Shown piece after piece: positions 16,093-26,000 of a DNA stretch of 64,000 nucleotides (the stretch's first letter is position 1; every line of letters starts with the position of its first letter). Origin of the DNA: CAWHYG01 sp963833505. Lineage in GTDB: Bacteria > Eisenbacteria > RBG-16-71-46 > CAIMUX01. A model generated the notes under the pieces. It was not told the DNA's origin. It saw only the letters and a list, made by a program, of their open reading frames with translations, and did no database searches. Both the position numbers and the translations under genes were made by a program. The stretch is from contig CAWHYG010000004.1 in the NCBI GenBank assembly GCA_963833505.1, positions 372,001-436,000 on the forward strand, read 5' to 3'.

Positions 16093-16404
16093 ATGCAGTT
16101 CCTGACCGTCCTGAAGCCGGTTCGACTTGGAATGGTGGCGGAGGGCCCGACACCGGCAGAAGCGGATGTCGTCGGACGTCACTTCGAGTACCTGCAACGG
16201 TTGCTGGCTCAAGGGGTGTTGATTCTCGCCGGGCGGACGGTCAACCCCGACGAGAACTGCTTCGGAATCGCGATCATGAATGCCGCATCCGAAGGGGAAG
16301 CGCGGGCCCTGGCGAACGATGACCCGGTGGTCCGGGAAGGCGTCATGACCGCGCAGGTGTTTCCCTACCGGGTGGCGCTTATCTCGGAAGCGAACGCCCG
16401 GTAG
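16093..16404 (+). CDS. YciI-family protein
   Basis: The 103-residue protein fits the YciI-like alpha/beta-barrel family (PF03795, ferredoxin-like dimer). Seen features: start MQFLTVLKPVRLGM, the conserved HFEYLQRLLAQGVLILAGRT segment with its His, and the ending DDPVVREGVMTAQVFPYRV. AAGGGGGACC precedes the ATG. Members are small cytoplasmic proteins with a conserved His-Asp pair, implicated in dehalogenation-like or muconolactone-type chemistry in a few cases, but most have no known substrate. Its last 40 bp overlap the end of the convergent CMD-like gene. Function beyond family membership is not assigned. Confidence 0.85.
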   Translation: MQFLTVLKPVRLGMVAEGPTPAEADVVGRHFEYLQRLLAQGVLILAGRTVNPDENCFGIAIMNAASEGEARALANDDPVVREGVMTAQVFPYRVALISEANAR

Positions 16405-16832
16405 GGACTGAGGTGGCGCGTCCGTTGCTCCAGCCGCGCGGCCACGTCTCCGTAGATCCGCTCGTACAGGGTCCGGCCCCGGCGTTCCCATTCTTCCCAG
16501 GAATCCGGTGGCGCGGCCCCGGCCTCGGAACCGGCGTGGCCGATCTCGACGGACGGCCAGGCTTGTTCCAGAAGCTCGAAGCCTTCGAGGGCGGTCGGGT
16601 AGCCGTCGAACAGGTAGGTCTGGAGGATGACCTCGGTGAGCGCGACACGCGCCAAGCCGCGGCTCCGGAGCGATTCGATCAGCGACCGGACCGTGTCCGA
16701 ACGGCGGAGAACCAGCGCGGCCGCGAGGCAGGCGAGTTGGGTGATTTCGGGAGGCTGCCCGCTCTCCGGGTTCTCCCTGTCGTCGGTCTTCATCGATCGC
16801 CCATCCCGGTCAAGGATCCTCCTGCTCGCCAT
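16365..16832 (-). CDS. Carboxymuconolactone decarboxylase-like protein
   Basis: The 155-residue protein has the helical pattern of CMD/AhpD-like proteins: ITQLACLAAALVLRRSDTV, then ALTEVILQTYLFDGYPTAL and EGFELLEQAWP, matching the family segment with the conserved Glu and the YxGxP-type turn. There is no AhpD-type CxxC, so peroxidase activity is unlikely. The C-terminal part (SWEEWERRGRTLYERIYG) is seen in related CMD-like proteins. An AGAGGAC ribosome site supports ATG 16832; a second ATG at 16793 is possible. It converges on the YciI gene with a 40-bp overlap of stops. The call rests on pattern recognition; the substrate is unknown. Confidence 0.62.
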   Translation of the reverse strand: MASRRILDRDGRSMKTDDRENPESGQPPEITQLACLAAALVLRRSDTVRSLIESLRSRGLARVALTEVILQTYLFDGYPTALEGFELLEQAWPSVEIGHAGSEAGAAPPDSWEEWERRGRTLYERIYGDVAARLEQRTRHLSPYRAFASEISATR

Positions 16833-16963
16833 CGTGGTCCTCTACAGCCCGCGAAGCGCCACCAGGCCTGGAGGGGAGTCACCCAGCATGCCGGCCCGAG
16901 GTAGCGCAAAGCCGGCACGACTCCATATCAGCCAACAGCGGCGCCGCCGGCGGCGTTTGGGAG

Positions 16964-16991
16964 TTGACCCGCCCCCAAATGCGGCTATGCT
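16964..16991 (+). promoter_or_regulatory. Sigma70-like promoter of the lipoprotein A/B operon
   Basis: TTGACC (16964-16969) and TATGCT (16986-16991) are separated by 16 bp. The predicted transcription start is near 16998-17000, where an ATG in the lipoprotein frame occurs, so the mRNA could be nearly leaderless or start further downstream at GTG 17114. Confidence 0.55.
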
Positions 16992-16999
16992 TGGTTGCG

Positions 17000-18733
17000 A
17001 TGAACGGATCGATGCCGCGCGATCTTCCCCGACCCTCGAGCTCGGGTTTCATGGGCCTCGGCGTTCCCGCCCCTGATCGCCTCCGGCCGCGTCCGGAGAC
17101 CCGCACCCCGCTTGTGGCATTGTACCCCCGGCCGGGATCTGCGGGACGCGGCCGCAGTCCAGGGCTTACACTCGCGATTCTGCCCCTCCTGCTTCTCCTC
17201 GCCTGCGGCCGGGACAAGACCACGGCCCCAACGCCGGCCACCGGCGGGTTCGGCCGGATCTACGGTCAGGTCACCGGAGGGATGGGCGGGCTTCGAACCA
17301 GTTTGACCATGGTGGAGCTGGGCTCCGACGATCGGAGGTTTAGCGCGGACACCGATACATCCGGGAAGTTTTCCGTGCTCGTTCCGTTCGGCCGGTATGA
17401 ACTCACGCTCGGCATCGGCGGGTCCTACACACGCGCCGGGCTCTCTCTGGGCGCTTTCGATACCCTGGTCGTGTCGACCACTCAGCCCGATGTCCAGGCG
17501 AACGTGATCGCCGGCACGGTCCGGATGCGGATCCACTGGCCGGCGTCCCTGCGCGGGCAGGAGCAGTTGGTCAGGCTAAGCCTCACCCATGGGTCAAGGG
17601 GGAACAACCTGGTTCCGCCGGATTCCCTGGTGAGCGATGTCATCTTCGACGGTCTTCCCGCAGGAACAGTGCAGATATCCATCGAGCCGAGGTCGTCCGG
17701 CTACTACTACGTCCCCGGCGTCGCCGGACCAGGATTGAACGCGATTCCGGTGACCGCCGGCACCGTGGAAAACGTCGAGGCGACCCTGCCGGAAGCGTGC
17801 ACCGTGCAGGGCCGGTGGCAGGGAAGCTGGCTGCAGCTCGGCGCCACCGAGTCTGACCCGTTCAGCGGGCTATTCTCCGGCACCGTGGGCGTCACGGGCT
17901 TCGCCGGGGACTCGACTCAGGTGCTCAGCGCGGGGATCCCGAACCTCGCGGGCAGCAACGGCGCCTTCTCCTTTCGAGTCTACGGGCCATGCAGCGCCCG
18001 GCTCAGAATCAGCCTGCCGGGACCGTGGTCGCCGCTTCCCTCGTGGTGGCTGGGCGGAACCCGCCTCGGCGATGCTCCGGTCTATACATTCCAATCCGGT
18101 CAGACCCTGGTCCTGCCCGACATCGTGGAAAGCGGGATTCTCGGCTACGTGGATCCCGATGTCGCCATCCCCGGATCCGACTTTGCCGTCGATCTGACCG
18201 ACGCCAACGGCAATCTCATCAGCACTTACAGCACACTCTCCGAGCAGCCAGGCTACAATACTTCGAACCTGTTCTGTTTCTGCGGCCTGGCTCCCGGAAG
18301 CTACTACCTTCGTTTCCGCGAGAGCCTGGTCAGCTGCCAGCTCCGCTGGGTGTCGATCTGGTATCCCGCGGCCACCACCTTGTCCGAGGCATCGCCGATC
18401 GAGATCCAGAACCCGGGGGACGTCCAGGAACTGACCTGGAGTCTGATCACCGGCGGCACGATCCAGGGGAGTATCGGTCTGGGCTCGTTCCCGCAGGAAT
18501 GTGAGATCCGCCTCTACGCCGCGGCGGATTCCACCCAGCCTGTCTGCACCTCCGATCTCGACCAGGCTTCCCAGTTCTATTTCCGCGGGCTGGGCAACGG
18601 CGCCTACCTGCTCGAGGTATACACCCGGGCGGCTCACTCCTGGTATCCCGGCCGCGGCAGCGCCGCGGGCGCCGATACCCTGCAGGTGCGGAATCTCACC
18701 GGCCCTCCCGCAATCAAATGGACCTTGCCATGA
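17000..18733 (+). CDS. Lipoprotein A with carboxypeptidase-regulatory-like beta domains
   Basis: This protein of up to 577 residues is a predicted lipoprotein: hydrophobic LTLAILPLLLLLACG followed by RDKTTAP. From ATG 17000 the lipobox Cys lies near residue 70, long for a signal peptide; GTG 17114 would give a usual ~30-residue signal, so the start is unsure. The mature part begins with a transthyretin/CarboxypepD_reg-like domain (GRIYGQVTGGMGG...SADTDTSGKFSVLVPFGRYELTL) and continues with several similar beta-sandwich repeats. I do not recognise a specific function. It overlaps lipoprotein B by ATGA, and the pair recurs downstream as A'-B'. A role on the cell surface or in the periplasm is inferred from the lipobox only. 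Confidence 0.72.
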   Translation: MNGSMPRDLPRPSSSGFMGLGVPAPDRLRPRPETRTPLVALYPRPGSAGRGRSPGLTLAILPLLLLLACGRDKTTAPTPATGGFGRIYGQVTGGMGGLRTSLTMVELGSDDRRFSADTDTSGKFSVLVPFGRYELTLGIGGSYTRAGLSLGAFDTLVVSTTQPDVQANVIAGTVRMRIHWPASLRGQEQLVRLSLTHGSRGNNLVPPDSLVSDVIFDGLPAGTVQISIEPRSSGYYYVPGVAGPGLNAIPVTAGTVENVEATLPEACTVQGRWQGSWLQLGATESDPFSGLFSGTVGVTGFAGDSTQVLSAGIPNLAGSNGAFSFRVYGPCSARLRISLPGPWSPLPSWWLGGTRLGDAPVYTFQSGQTLVLPDIVESGILGYVDPDVAIPGSDFAVDLTDANGNLISTYSTLSEQPGYNTSNLFCFCGLAPGSYYLRFRESLVSCQLRWVSIWYPAATTLSEASPIEIQNPGDVQELTWSLITGGTIQGSIGLGSFPQECEIRLYAAADSTQPVCTSDLDQASQFYFRGLGNGAYLLEVYTRAAHSWYPGRGSAAGADTLQVRNLTGPPAIKWTLP

Positions 18734-20295
18734 GGACGGGCTTTCACAAGCTGCTGGTCGTGCTGGTCACCATCCTCCTGTCCGGCTGCGGCGGCGAGAA
18801 CAAGCCGACCGCGCCGGCCCTTTCCAGCGGCGCCTGGCTGGCCGGGTGGATCACCTCCGGTCTGAGCAGTCTGAGGGCGGTCGTGGAGGTACTCAGAGTT
18901 GGGCAAGGTCCAGCGCCGCCGGTCGCCACCGTGTCCTGCTATGGACATTTCGCGGTCCCGCTGCCTCCAGGGAGATATGTCGTGGAAGCCGCCGTCCAGG
19001 CCAGCCCGATCTACCTCAGCCCGATCGGCCCCACGCTCAACCCGTCCCTGGCCGAAACCCTGACGGTTCCGGAGACGCCGGTGGACACCATCCGCGCCGA
19101 TTTCGTGTTCGGCGCCATCGCCATCAATCTCAAAGTGCCTCAGGAGTTGAACGGGCAATTCCTGGACATCGAGGCGGACTGGATCCGCCCGGACGGGACC
19201 CTGGATCGACAGGATGAGATGTTGAGTGGCTCCGGCGAGGTGGCATCGGACCGGTATTCCTGCACCTTGACCGGCATGCCCGCTGGAAGGTACCTGCTTC
19301 GGTTCGAGCAGCCCATCTCGCTCTTTTGTCCGGGAGTCAATGATCCCGCCAAGGCGGACACCATCCAAGTGGGAACCAGGGGACTCGCTGCGGACTACAA
19401 CGCCACGCTTCAGTTGCCCGTGGCCTGGATTCAGGGCCAGGTGCTGGGAAGCGCGCAGATCTGGGGAGGCGAAGTGCAGGTCGCCGCCTTCGGGCCGGAC
19501 TCAGTGGAGATCGGCTCCGGCCAGAGCGACCTGGAAGGCAACTTCACGGTCGAGGTCCTGGGAGCAAGCCAGGCGCGCCTGCTGCTGTCTACAGGAAACG
19601 GAAGCTGCTGGCTGGGTGGCCAAGGCTTTGCCGATGCTACGCGATTCACTCTCACGTCTGGAGACACGACTCATGTGCCTCCATGGAGCGGCGGAGCCTT
19701 ACGTGTACACCTTGACTGCGAGGGCGTCCTCGAGCCCGTCCAGATGACTCTGCACTTCGTTGATTTCGCGGGAGTTTCGATCAACAATCTGCACTTCATC
19801 GGCGGGGACGCCATGATGGTCGGCCCGTTGAACCCTGGGTTCTACCGCGTACAGGTTCAGCCGCTCGAAACGGGAACAGATTTCTTCCTCAGCCAGTGGT
19901 ATGACGGCGTGGATCAGATCGAAGACGCGACTCCGATCCAGGTGACCGGCCCGGGAACCATCGATGACGTCACGATCCACCTCGTGCGCGGAGGGGAGAT
20001 TCGCGGAGACCTGATCGGCTCTCAGGGCCAACGGATCTATGGGAGCCTGATCCTGACGCCGGCTCACCAGCAGGTCGCCTGGGGTATTGTTGACTGGATC
20101 AGCGATGATGCATTCCGTGTCCGGGGCATTCCGGACGGCGATTACAAACTCGGCGGAATCAGCGGATTCATCGGCGCCTACACGCAGGGCCTGCCGGTTC
20201 GCTGGTACAACGGCACGGCCGATTGGGACTCGGCGACGGTGATCACGATCCGGGATCATGCGATCGTGTCGGGAATCGAGGTGCGGGTGCCATGA
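18730..20295 (+). CDS. Lipoprotein B with repeated beta-sandwich domains
   Basis: Starting in the ATGA overlap with lipoprotein A, this 521-residue protein has a clean lipoprotein signal (MRTGFHKLLVVLVTILLSGC) followed by GGENKPTAP. The mature part contains repeated CarboxypepD_reg/prealbumin-like units, seen in GHFAVPLPPGRYVVEA, GMPAGRYLLRF, LEGNFTVEV and IPDGDYKLGGI, and ends VSGIEVRVP. The motif LPVRWYNGTADWDSATV near the end is shared exactly by the B' copy. Its stop overlaps the ATG of A'. Catalytic residues are not evident; the repeated domains usually serve as spacers or binding modules in surface proteins. No known family name can be given. Confidence 0.78.
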   Translation: MRTGFHKLLVVLVTILLSGCGGENKPTAPALSSGAWLAGWITSGLSSLRAVVEVLRVGQGPAPPVATVSCYGHFAVPLPPGRYVVEAAVQASPIYLSPIGPTLNPSLAETLTVPETPVDTIRADFVFGAIAINLKVPQELNGQFLDIEADWIRPDGTLDRQDEMLSGSGEVASDRYSCTLTGMPAGRYLLRFEQPISLFCPGVNDPAKADTIQVGTRGLAADYNATLQLPVAWIQGQVLGSAQIWGGEVQVAAFGPDSVEIGSGQSDLEGNFTVEVLGASQARLLLSTGNGSCWLGGQGFADATRFTLTSGDTTHVPPWSGGALRVHLDCEGVLEPVQMTLHFVDFAGVSINNLHFIGGDAMMVGPLNPGFYRVQVQPLETGTDFFLSQWYDGVDQIEDATPIQVTGPGTIDDVTIHLVRGGEIRGDLIGSQGQRIYGSLILTPAHQQVAWGIVDWISDDAFRVRGIPDGDYKLGGISGFIGAYTQGLPVRWYNGTADWDSATVITIRDHAIVSGIEVRVP

Positions 20296-21394
20296 TCGCC
20301 TGCCCGCAGTCTGCGCCTGCCGGACCACGCGCCGTGGGTTTTCCACTGCGCGGTCGCTTGAAAGTCGCGCGTCTCTGGTCACAGTTCGAGCATCTCTGGT
20401 CGAGGCCCGCACGCCTGCGGCCGAAGTCCGCGCGCCCTCGGCGGATTTCCGCGCGACTGCGCTCAAGACCCGCGCCCCTGCAGCCGAAGTCCGCACGATT
20501 TCTTTTCGCCTCCCGCGCCTCGATCACGGTTCTGTCCCTTCTGCTTCTGGCCTGCGGGAAGGAAAGGACCACCGCCCCGGCGCCCTCTCCCAGTGGGTAC
20601 GGCACAATTCACGGGCACGTCAGCGGAGGCACGGGCGCGCTTCGCGCCAGCCTGCAGGCGGTCGAGATCGGATCGCCGGATCACACGATCCTGGGAAGCA
20701 CCGACTCCTCGGGAGTCTTTTCGCTGGTCGTCCCTTTCGGCCGCTATGAGCTTGCGGTCACTCCCGCAGGCACAACCACACCGAGGTACTACGCGCGCGC
20801 CGGACTTTCCGCCCACCCCGGCACGTTCGACACGCTGGCTGTCTCGTCCAACCAACCCGACGTCGAAGCGGATCCGACCGGCGGCGCGCTGCGGATCCGG
20901 ATCCACTGGCCCGCGTCCCTGCGCGGACAGCAGCAACGGATCGATCTCACAGATGACCACGGCGCCAGGTTGGGCACGGCGACTCCGGTGCCGCCGGACT
21001 CCCTGGTCAGCGACGTGGTGTTCGACGGTCTGCCGGTGAGCACGGCGCACGCGACGATTGAGGTTGCGTCATTCGGGTATTTCTACACGGCGGATGCCGC
21101 CGGACTGGGACTGGATCCCATCCAGGTAACGGCCGGCGACAGGCGGCGGGCCTGCCTTTACCGTATTCGGAGATTCTCCTCTACGCCGCCGGAGACACGA
21201 TGCATTCCGTCTGTGAGACAATTCTCGACACCACTCTCCGGTTCAGCTTCCACGGGCTCGCGGACGGCCCGTATCTGGTCAAGATGGCCAATCCGGGTTC
21301 TTGGTATCCCGGCAGCAACGGCGCCGCCGGCGCCGACACCTTGAAAGTGCAGAACCTGACCGGCCCGCCGGCCGTGGTGTGGAACTACCCATGA
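20292..21394 (+). pseudogene. Lipoprotein A' (duplicate of A) with internal deletion and frameshift
   Basis: A' starts in an ATGA overlap with B and begins with a long Arg-rich stretch before the lipobox (LSLLLLACGKERTTAP). Up to about 21140 it follows lipoprotein A closely (GYGTIHGHVSGGTGALRASL, VVPFGRYELAV, RIRIHWPASLRGQ, PPDSLVSDVVFDGLP). After IQVTAGD the frame is lost. The alignment resumes in another frame at EILLYAAGDTMHS and runs to ADTLKVQNLTGPPAVVWNYP, equal to the C-terminus of A. About 250 residues of the middle are missing. The final codons again overlap the next gene by ATGA. It is a tandem duplicate damaged by deletion. Confidence 0.8.
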
Positions 21395-22967
21395 AAACCG
21401 GCCTCCGCAGGCTCCTGATTGTCCTGGCAGCCCTTTCGCTCGTCGGCTGCAGCAGCAAGACCAAGCCCACTGCGCCAGTCCTTTCGAGCGGTGGGTGGCT
21501 GGCCGGGTGGGTCATGTGCGGCCTGAGCAATCAGGGGACCATTGTGGATGTGTACAGGGTCAAACCCGGCCCGACCGCCCAGGTCGCGGACGTGTGGGCA
21601 GAGTCGGGCCACTTTGCCGTCCCCCTGCCCCCCGGGAACTACGTCGTGGCCGCCCAGCTCCTCCGTCTCGGCCCCCATGTCTACTTGGGAGCCACCGGTC
21701 CGACTTTCGTTCCGGCGCAGGCCGAAACCCTTGTGATCCCGGAAACGCCCGCGGATACGGTTCGGGCGGACTTCGTCCTCGGCGCCATCACCGTTTCCAT
21801 CAAAGTGCCTCACGCCCCAGACGGACTGACCATGGCCGTTCTCGCCGACTGGATCCGCCCGGACGGCACATTGGACTCCAACGACGGGATCGAGGAGGAC
21901 AACGTCAGGGTCGTCTCGGATCAGCTCGACTGCACCTTGGTAAACGTTCCGGCGGGAAGGTACCTGCTCCGCTTCGGACGGCTGGGGGATTTCTGGAGCC
22001 CCGGGGTTCACGATCCGTCGAAGGCGGACACGATCCGCGTCGGATCGAACGGTCTGGCCGTCGCCTACGATGCGACCTTGCAGACGTCGCCGGGTTGGAT
22101 CCAGGGACAGGTCGCCGGCAACTGGCGGGTCTGGAGCGGTGGAATGATCACTGTTCTGGCCATGAACCCCGACTCCGTACTGGTCGGTTACGGTTACGGC
22201 GACGTGGACGGCTACTTCACGATCGAGCTTCCACAGGAGAGCGAGGTGCGTCTGCACGTGGAGGCGCCGGACGGGAGCTGCTGGATCGGCGGCCACCGCT
22301 TTTCCGACGCCACCCGGTTCGCCGTCCCGCCCGGAGATACGACCCACGTGCCTCCTTGGGGCAGCGGCGGATTGCGCGTGCACCTCGATTATGACGGAAC
22401 CCCGGAATCGGTTTCGCCGACCCTGCACATCGTCGATTCCGAGGGGGATTCAACCGCGTGACGGAGACCATCTCCAGCGACGTCATGACGGCCAGCCTGC
22501 TTTCGCCGGGAACCTGCCTCGTGCAGATTCGACCGAGGCAGGAGGGCACCGGCTTCTTTCTCAGCCAATGCTACGACGGCGTCGATCGGATCGAGGACGC
22601 GACCCCGGTCGAGGTGGCCGGAGACGGAACCGACACGGACATCACGTTCCATCTCGTGCGCGGCGGAGAGATCCGAGGAGAGCTGTTGAATGCCCAGGGG
22701 CAGGACGTCGGTGGAACCCTGATCCTGACGCCGGCCAACCGGCAGACGGCCTGGGCCTTCGTGAACTGGTCCGGCATCGGAGTGTTCCGCCTCCGGGGTC
22801 TTCCGGACGGCGCGTACAAGTTCGGCGCGGTCGCAGGCAATCTGAACGCCTACACGCCGGGTCTGCCAGTCCGCTGGTACAACGGAACGGCCGATTGGGA
22901 TTCAGCAACGGTGATTACAATCCAGAATCACGGTATCGTATCGGGGATCGACGTGCGGTTGCCCTGA
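21391..22967 (+). pseudogene. Lipoprotein B' (duplicate of B) with a -1 frameshift
   Basis: B' starts at ATG 21391 (MKTGLRRLLIVLAALSLVGC + SSKTKPTAP) and follows lipoprotein B along its whole length. At a run of five G (about 22442-22446) the frame shifts: the first frame stops at 22461, while the other frame carries the rest (LRGLPDGAYKFGAV, LPVRWYNGTADWDSATV, ending IVSGIDVRLP at 22967). One extra G restores DSEGGFNRVTETISSDVM, which aligns without gap to DFAGVSINNLHFIGGDAM of B. The shift is either a recent mutation, a slippage site, or a sequencing error in the homopolymer; otherwise the gene is complete. Confidence 0.82.
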
Positions 22968-23062
22968 GGCGCTCTGGCGTCTCCGGGGCGGCCCGGACTC
23001 CGCTGGACCGGTGTCCCCGGGGGTGACCGGGGGTTGAGCAAATCAAGGGGGCCAGGTTCTCC

Positions 23063-26000
23063 ATGAGCCGTTTGCCGTCCGCAATACTCCGCGTCGCCAT
23101 GCTCTGCCGCTGGGCCGGCAACGATGGTCTGGTACCGTCATGCTCTCGCGCAGCCCGGCTGCCGCGACCGCGATCGCGAGCAGAAGCCTTCCTGGCACCC
23201 CGCCCAGCGCTCACCGTCGCGCTGGCGTCCGGGCTCGCACTCACCTTCGGCCTTGGACTCGCGTTCAGCCTCGCGCTCATGCCCGCTCCCGCCCACGCCC
23301 AGGCCGCGAGCGCCGACTGGCGCACGATCGAGACGCCGCACTTCCGCGTCCACTACACCGCGCCCGATGAGGCCTGGACGCTTCGGGTCGCCCCACGTTT
23401 GGAAGCGATCCGCGCCCGCGTCAGCGCGGAGGTCGGCTACGCCCCGCCCGACATCGTCGACGTCCTCGTGATGGATCCGATCCGGGATGCCAACGGGATG
23501 GCGCTGCCCATGCTCCGCTGGCCGAGGATGATCCTCTTCACGAGTCCTCCCGGTCCGGACAGCGAGCTGGAGGACTACGACGACTGGTTCCAACTGCTCA
23601 TCACGCACGAGGAGACGCACCTCGCTCATATGCTCCGGCCGTCGCGCCGCCCGCTGCAGCGCCTGATCGGGCGCGTCCTGCCGTTCGGCCCGATCGCGAA
23701 GCGCGCTCCCCGATGGGTCGATGAAGGTTACGCCACCCTGGTCGAAGGAAAGCTGACGGGCTTCGGACGTCCGAACGGAACGGCCCGGGCCGCCATCCTG
23801 CGCCAGCGCGCGCGGGCGGGAAAGCTCCCCACCTACGCCCAGATGTCCGAGGACACGCAGACCTACGCGGGAATGTCGATGGCGTATCTGGCCGGGTCCG
23901 CCTATCTCGAGTGGCTGGAACAGCGGAACGGACCGGGCGCCCTCGATCGCCTGTGGGCCCGAATGACGGCCCGAAACGACCGCAGTTTCTCCGCGGCGTT
24001 CACGGGAGTGTTCGGCGATCCGCCGCAGACGCTCTACCGGCGCTTCACGGCCGAACTGACCTGGCGAGCCATGGAGGCGGAACGGCGGCTCGCGCCTGCC
24101 GCGCGGGAGGGCGAGCTCTGGCAGGATCTGAAATGGCATACCGAAGGGCCGGTGTTGTCGCCTGACGGGAAGACCATGGCCGTCATTCTCCGCGATCGCG
24201 AGAAGCCGTCACGGCTCGTCGTGTGGTCCACCGCGCCCGACGAAAAGGCGGACAAGGATTGGAACGAACGGAACGAGACGATGCTCAAACGGGATCCGGA
24301 GGACATCGCCCCGGTCAAGACCAGGCCGCTTCCGCGCCACGCCTTGCATGAGTTGGTCACCCGAAAGGGCGCGGAACCGATGAGCCCCCGGTTCATGCCG
24401 GATGGGAAGTCGATCCTCTTCGTCCGTTTCGAACCGGCCGGCAGGATGCTGGACAATCCGTTCCTGCGCCTGTGCCTTCATCCCGATCTGTTCCGCTGGA
24501 CGCCGGAAACCGGCCGGGTGGAGCGGGTGACGCACCTCGCCGACGTGCGCGAGCCCGACCCGGCGCCGGAGGGCGCCTGGGCCGTGGCGGTGCGCAACCG
24601 GAACGGATTCTCCCAGCTCGTGCGCGTCGATCTCTCCAGCGGCGTCGTCGCCGACATGACGCAACCATCGCTCGAGACCGTGGTGGCGGAACCGCGCGTG
24701 AGCCCCGACGGCTCCAGGATCGCCTTCGTGCGGCATGAGGATGGCGCCTGGTCGCTCATCGTCCGCGAGATCGCATCAGGTCGGGAGTCCCGGTTGCCGG
24801 CGCCGGTGGGCGCCCTGGTCGCCGATCCGGCCTGGAGCGCGGACGGCTCCAGCATCTTCGCCTGCGTCGGACAGAACGGATTCATGGACGTGCGCCGGTT
24901 CCGGCCGGATGGATCCGGATCGACTCCGGTCACCGCCATGATCGGCGCCGCCCTGGCGCCGGCGCCGGTTCCGGACGGCTCGGGGCTGTTCTTCCTCTCA
25001 CTGGAGGCGGACGGCCTGGCCATTCGCCGCATCTCCCTGGATGCGGCGGCCCAGGAGCCTCCGAGCGCGACCTTGGCGGCCGACCTCGCGCCCGCGGTGC
25101 GGCCGGTGCCGCCGGCGCCGCAGCCTCCATACGGCTCGGCTCCGGTTGCAAAGCCCAGGCCCTACGGTATCGGGCGCCCGGAGTTCCTTCCGCTTCTCGG
25201 AGGAGATTTCTCCGCATCGTCGCGCAGCGTGGAGTTCGGCCTGCGCGCGGGCGATCTGCTTGGACGAATGGACGTGGTGGCCATGGGCTCCGTCGGAACG
25301 CCGGCGGGTCCGCGCGGAGGCTCGCTCGCCGCGGTGTGGCGCGGGAGGCCGATGGATTTCTCGCTTCAGGCTTTTGATGCGATCGAGGAGCCGTCGCGCC
25401 AGCCGCGAAGAGTGCAAGGCCTTGGTCCTGACCTCGATCTCGCCCACCGGGGAGCGGAGCTGTCCGCCTCCTGGCAACGATGGTGGCGCATCACGATGCT
25501 CGGTCTTCGAGGCGGCGGCCTGCTGGATCGCCTCGAGCCCGCGACCGTCGGCGCGGGGGTGGAGCGGAGCGCGTTTCTGTCGGGCGGCCTGACCCGGACG
25601 CCTTCCCTCGGTTCCTGGCACTTTTCGCTCGCGCTCACGGCGAACGGCGCCGCGGGTCGATTCCGGGATGACGCCTGGAAGAGGGTTGGCGGCGTTCTGA
25701 GCGCCGGCGCCGCACGGAAATGGCTCGGACTCCAACTCATCTGGCAACGGGACCGCGAGCGCGATGCGACGCTCGCCTTCGACCGCCTGCAGCTCGGCGG
25801 CGCTTTCTGCTCCGTGCTCCCGGCCGAGGCGACCGGTGGACGCATTCCCGTTCCGGCGTTGCCCGCGGGTATCCTGATCGGCGACGATTACGAATCACAG
25901 ACCGCCAGACTGGACCTGGGGAGCCTGCCCCTCTTTTTCGCCCGGCATCGAATGGGAACGGCGGGCGCTGCCTTCGGTCCCTGGCTCCGGCTCGCCGGCA

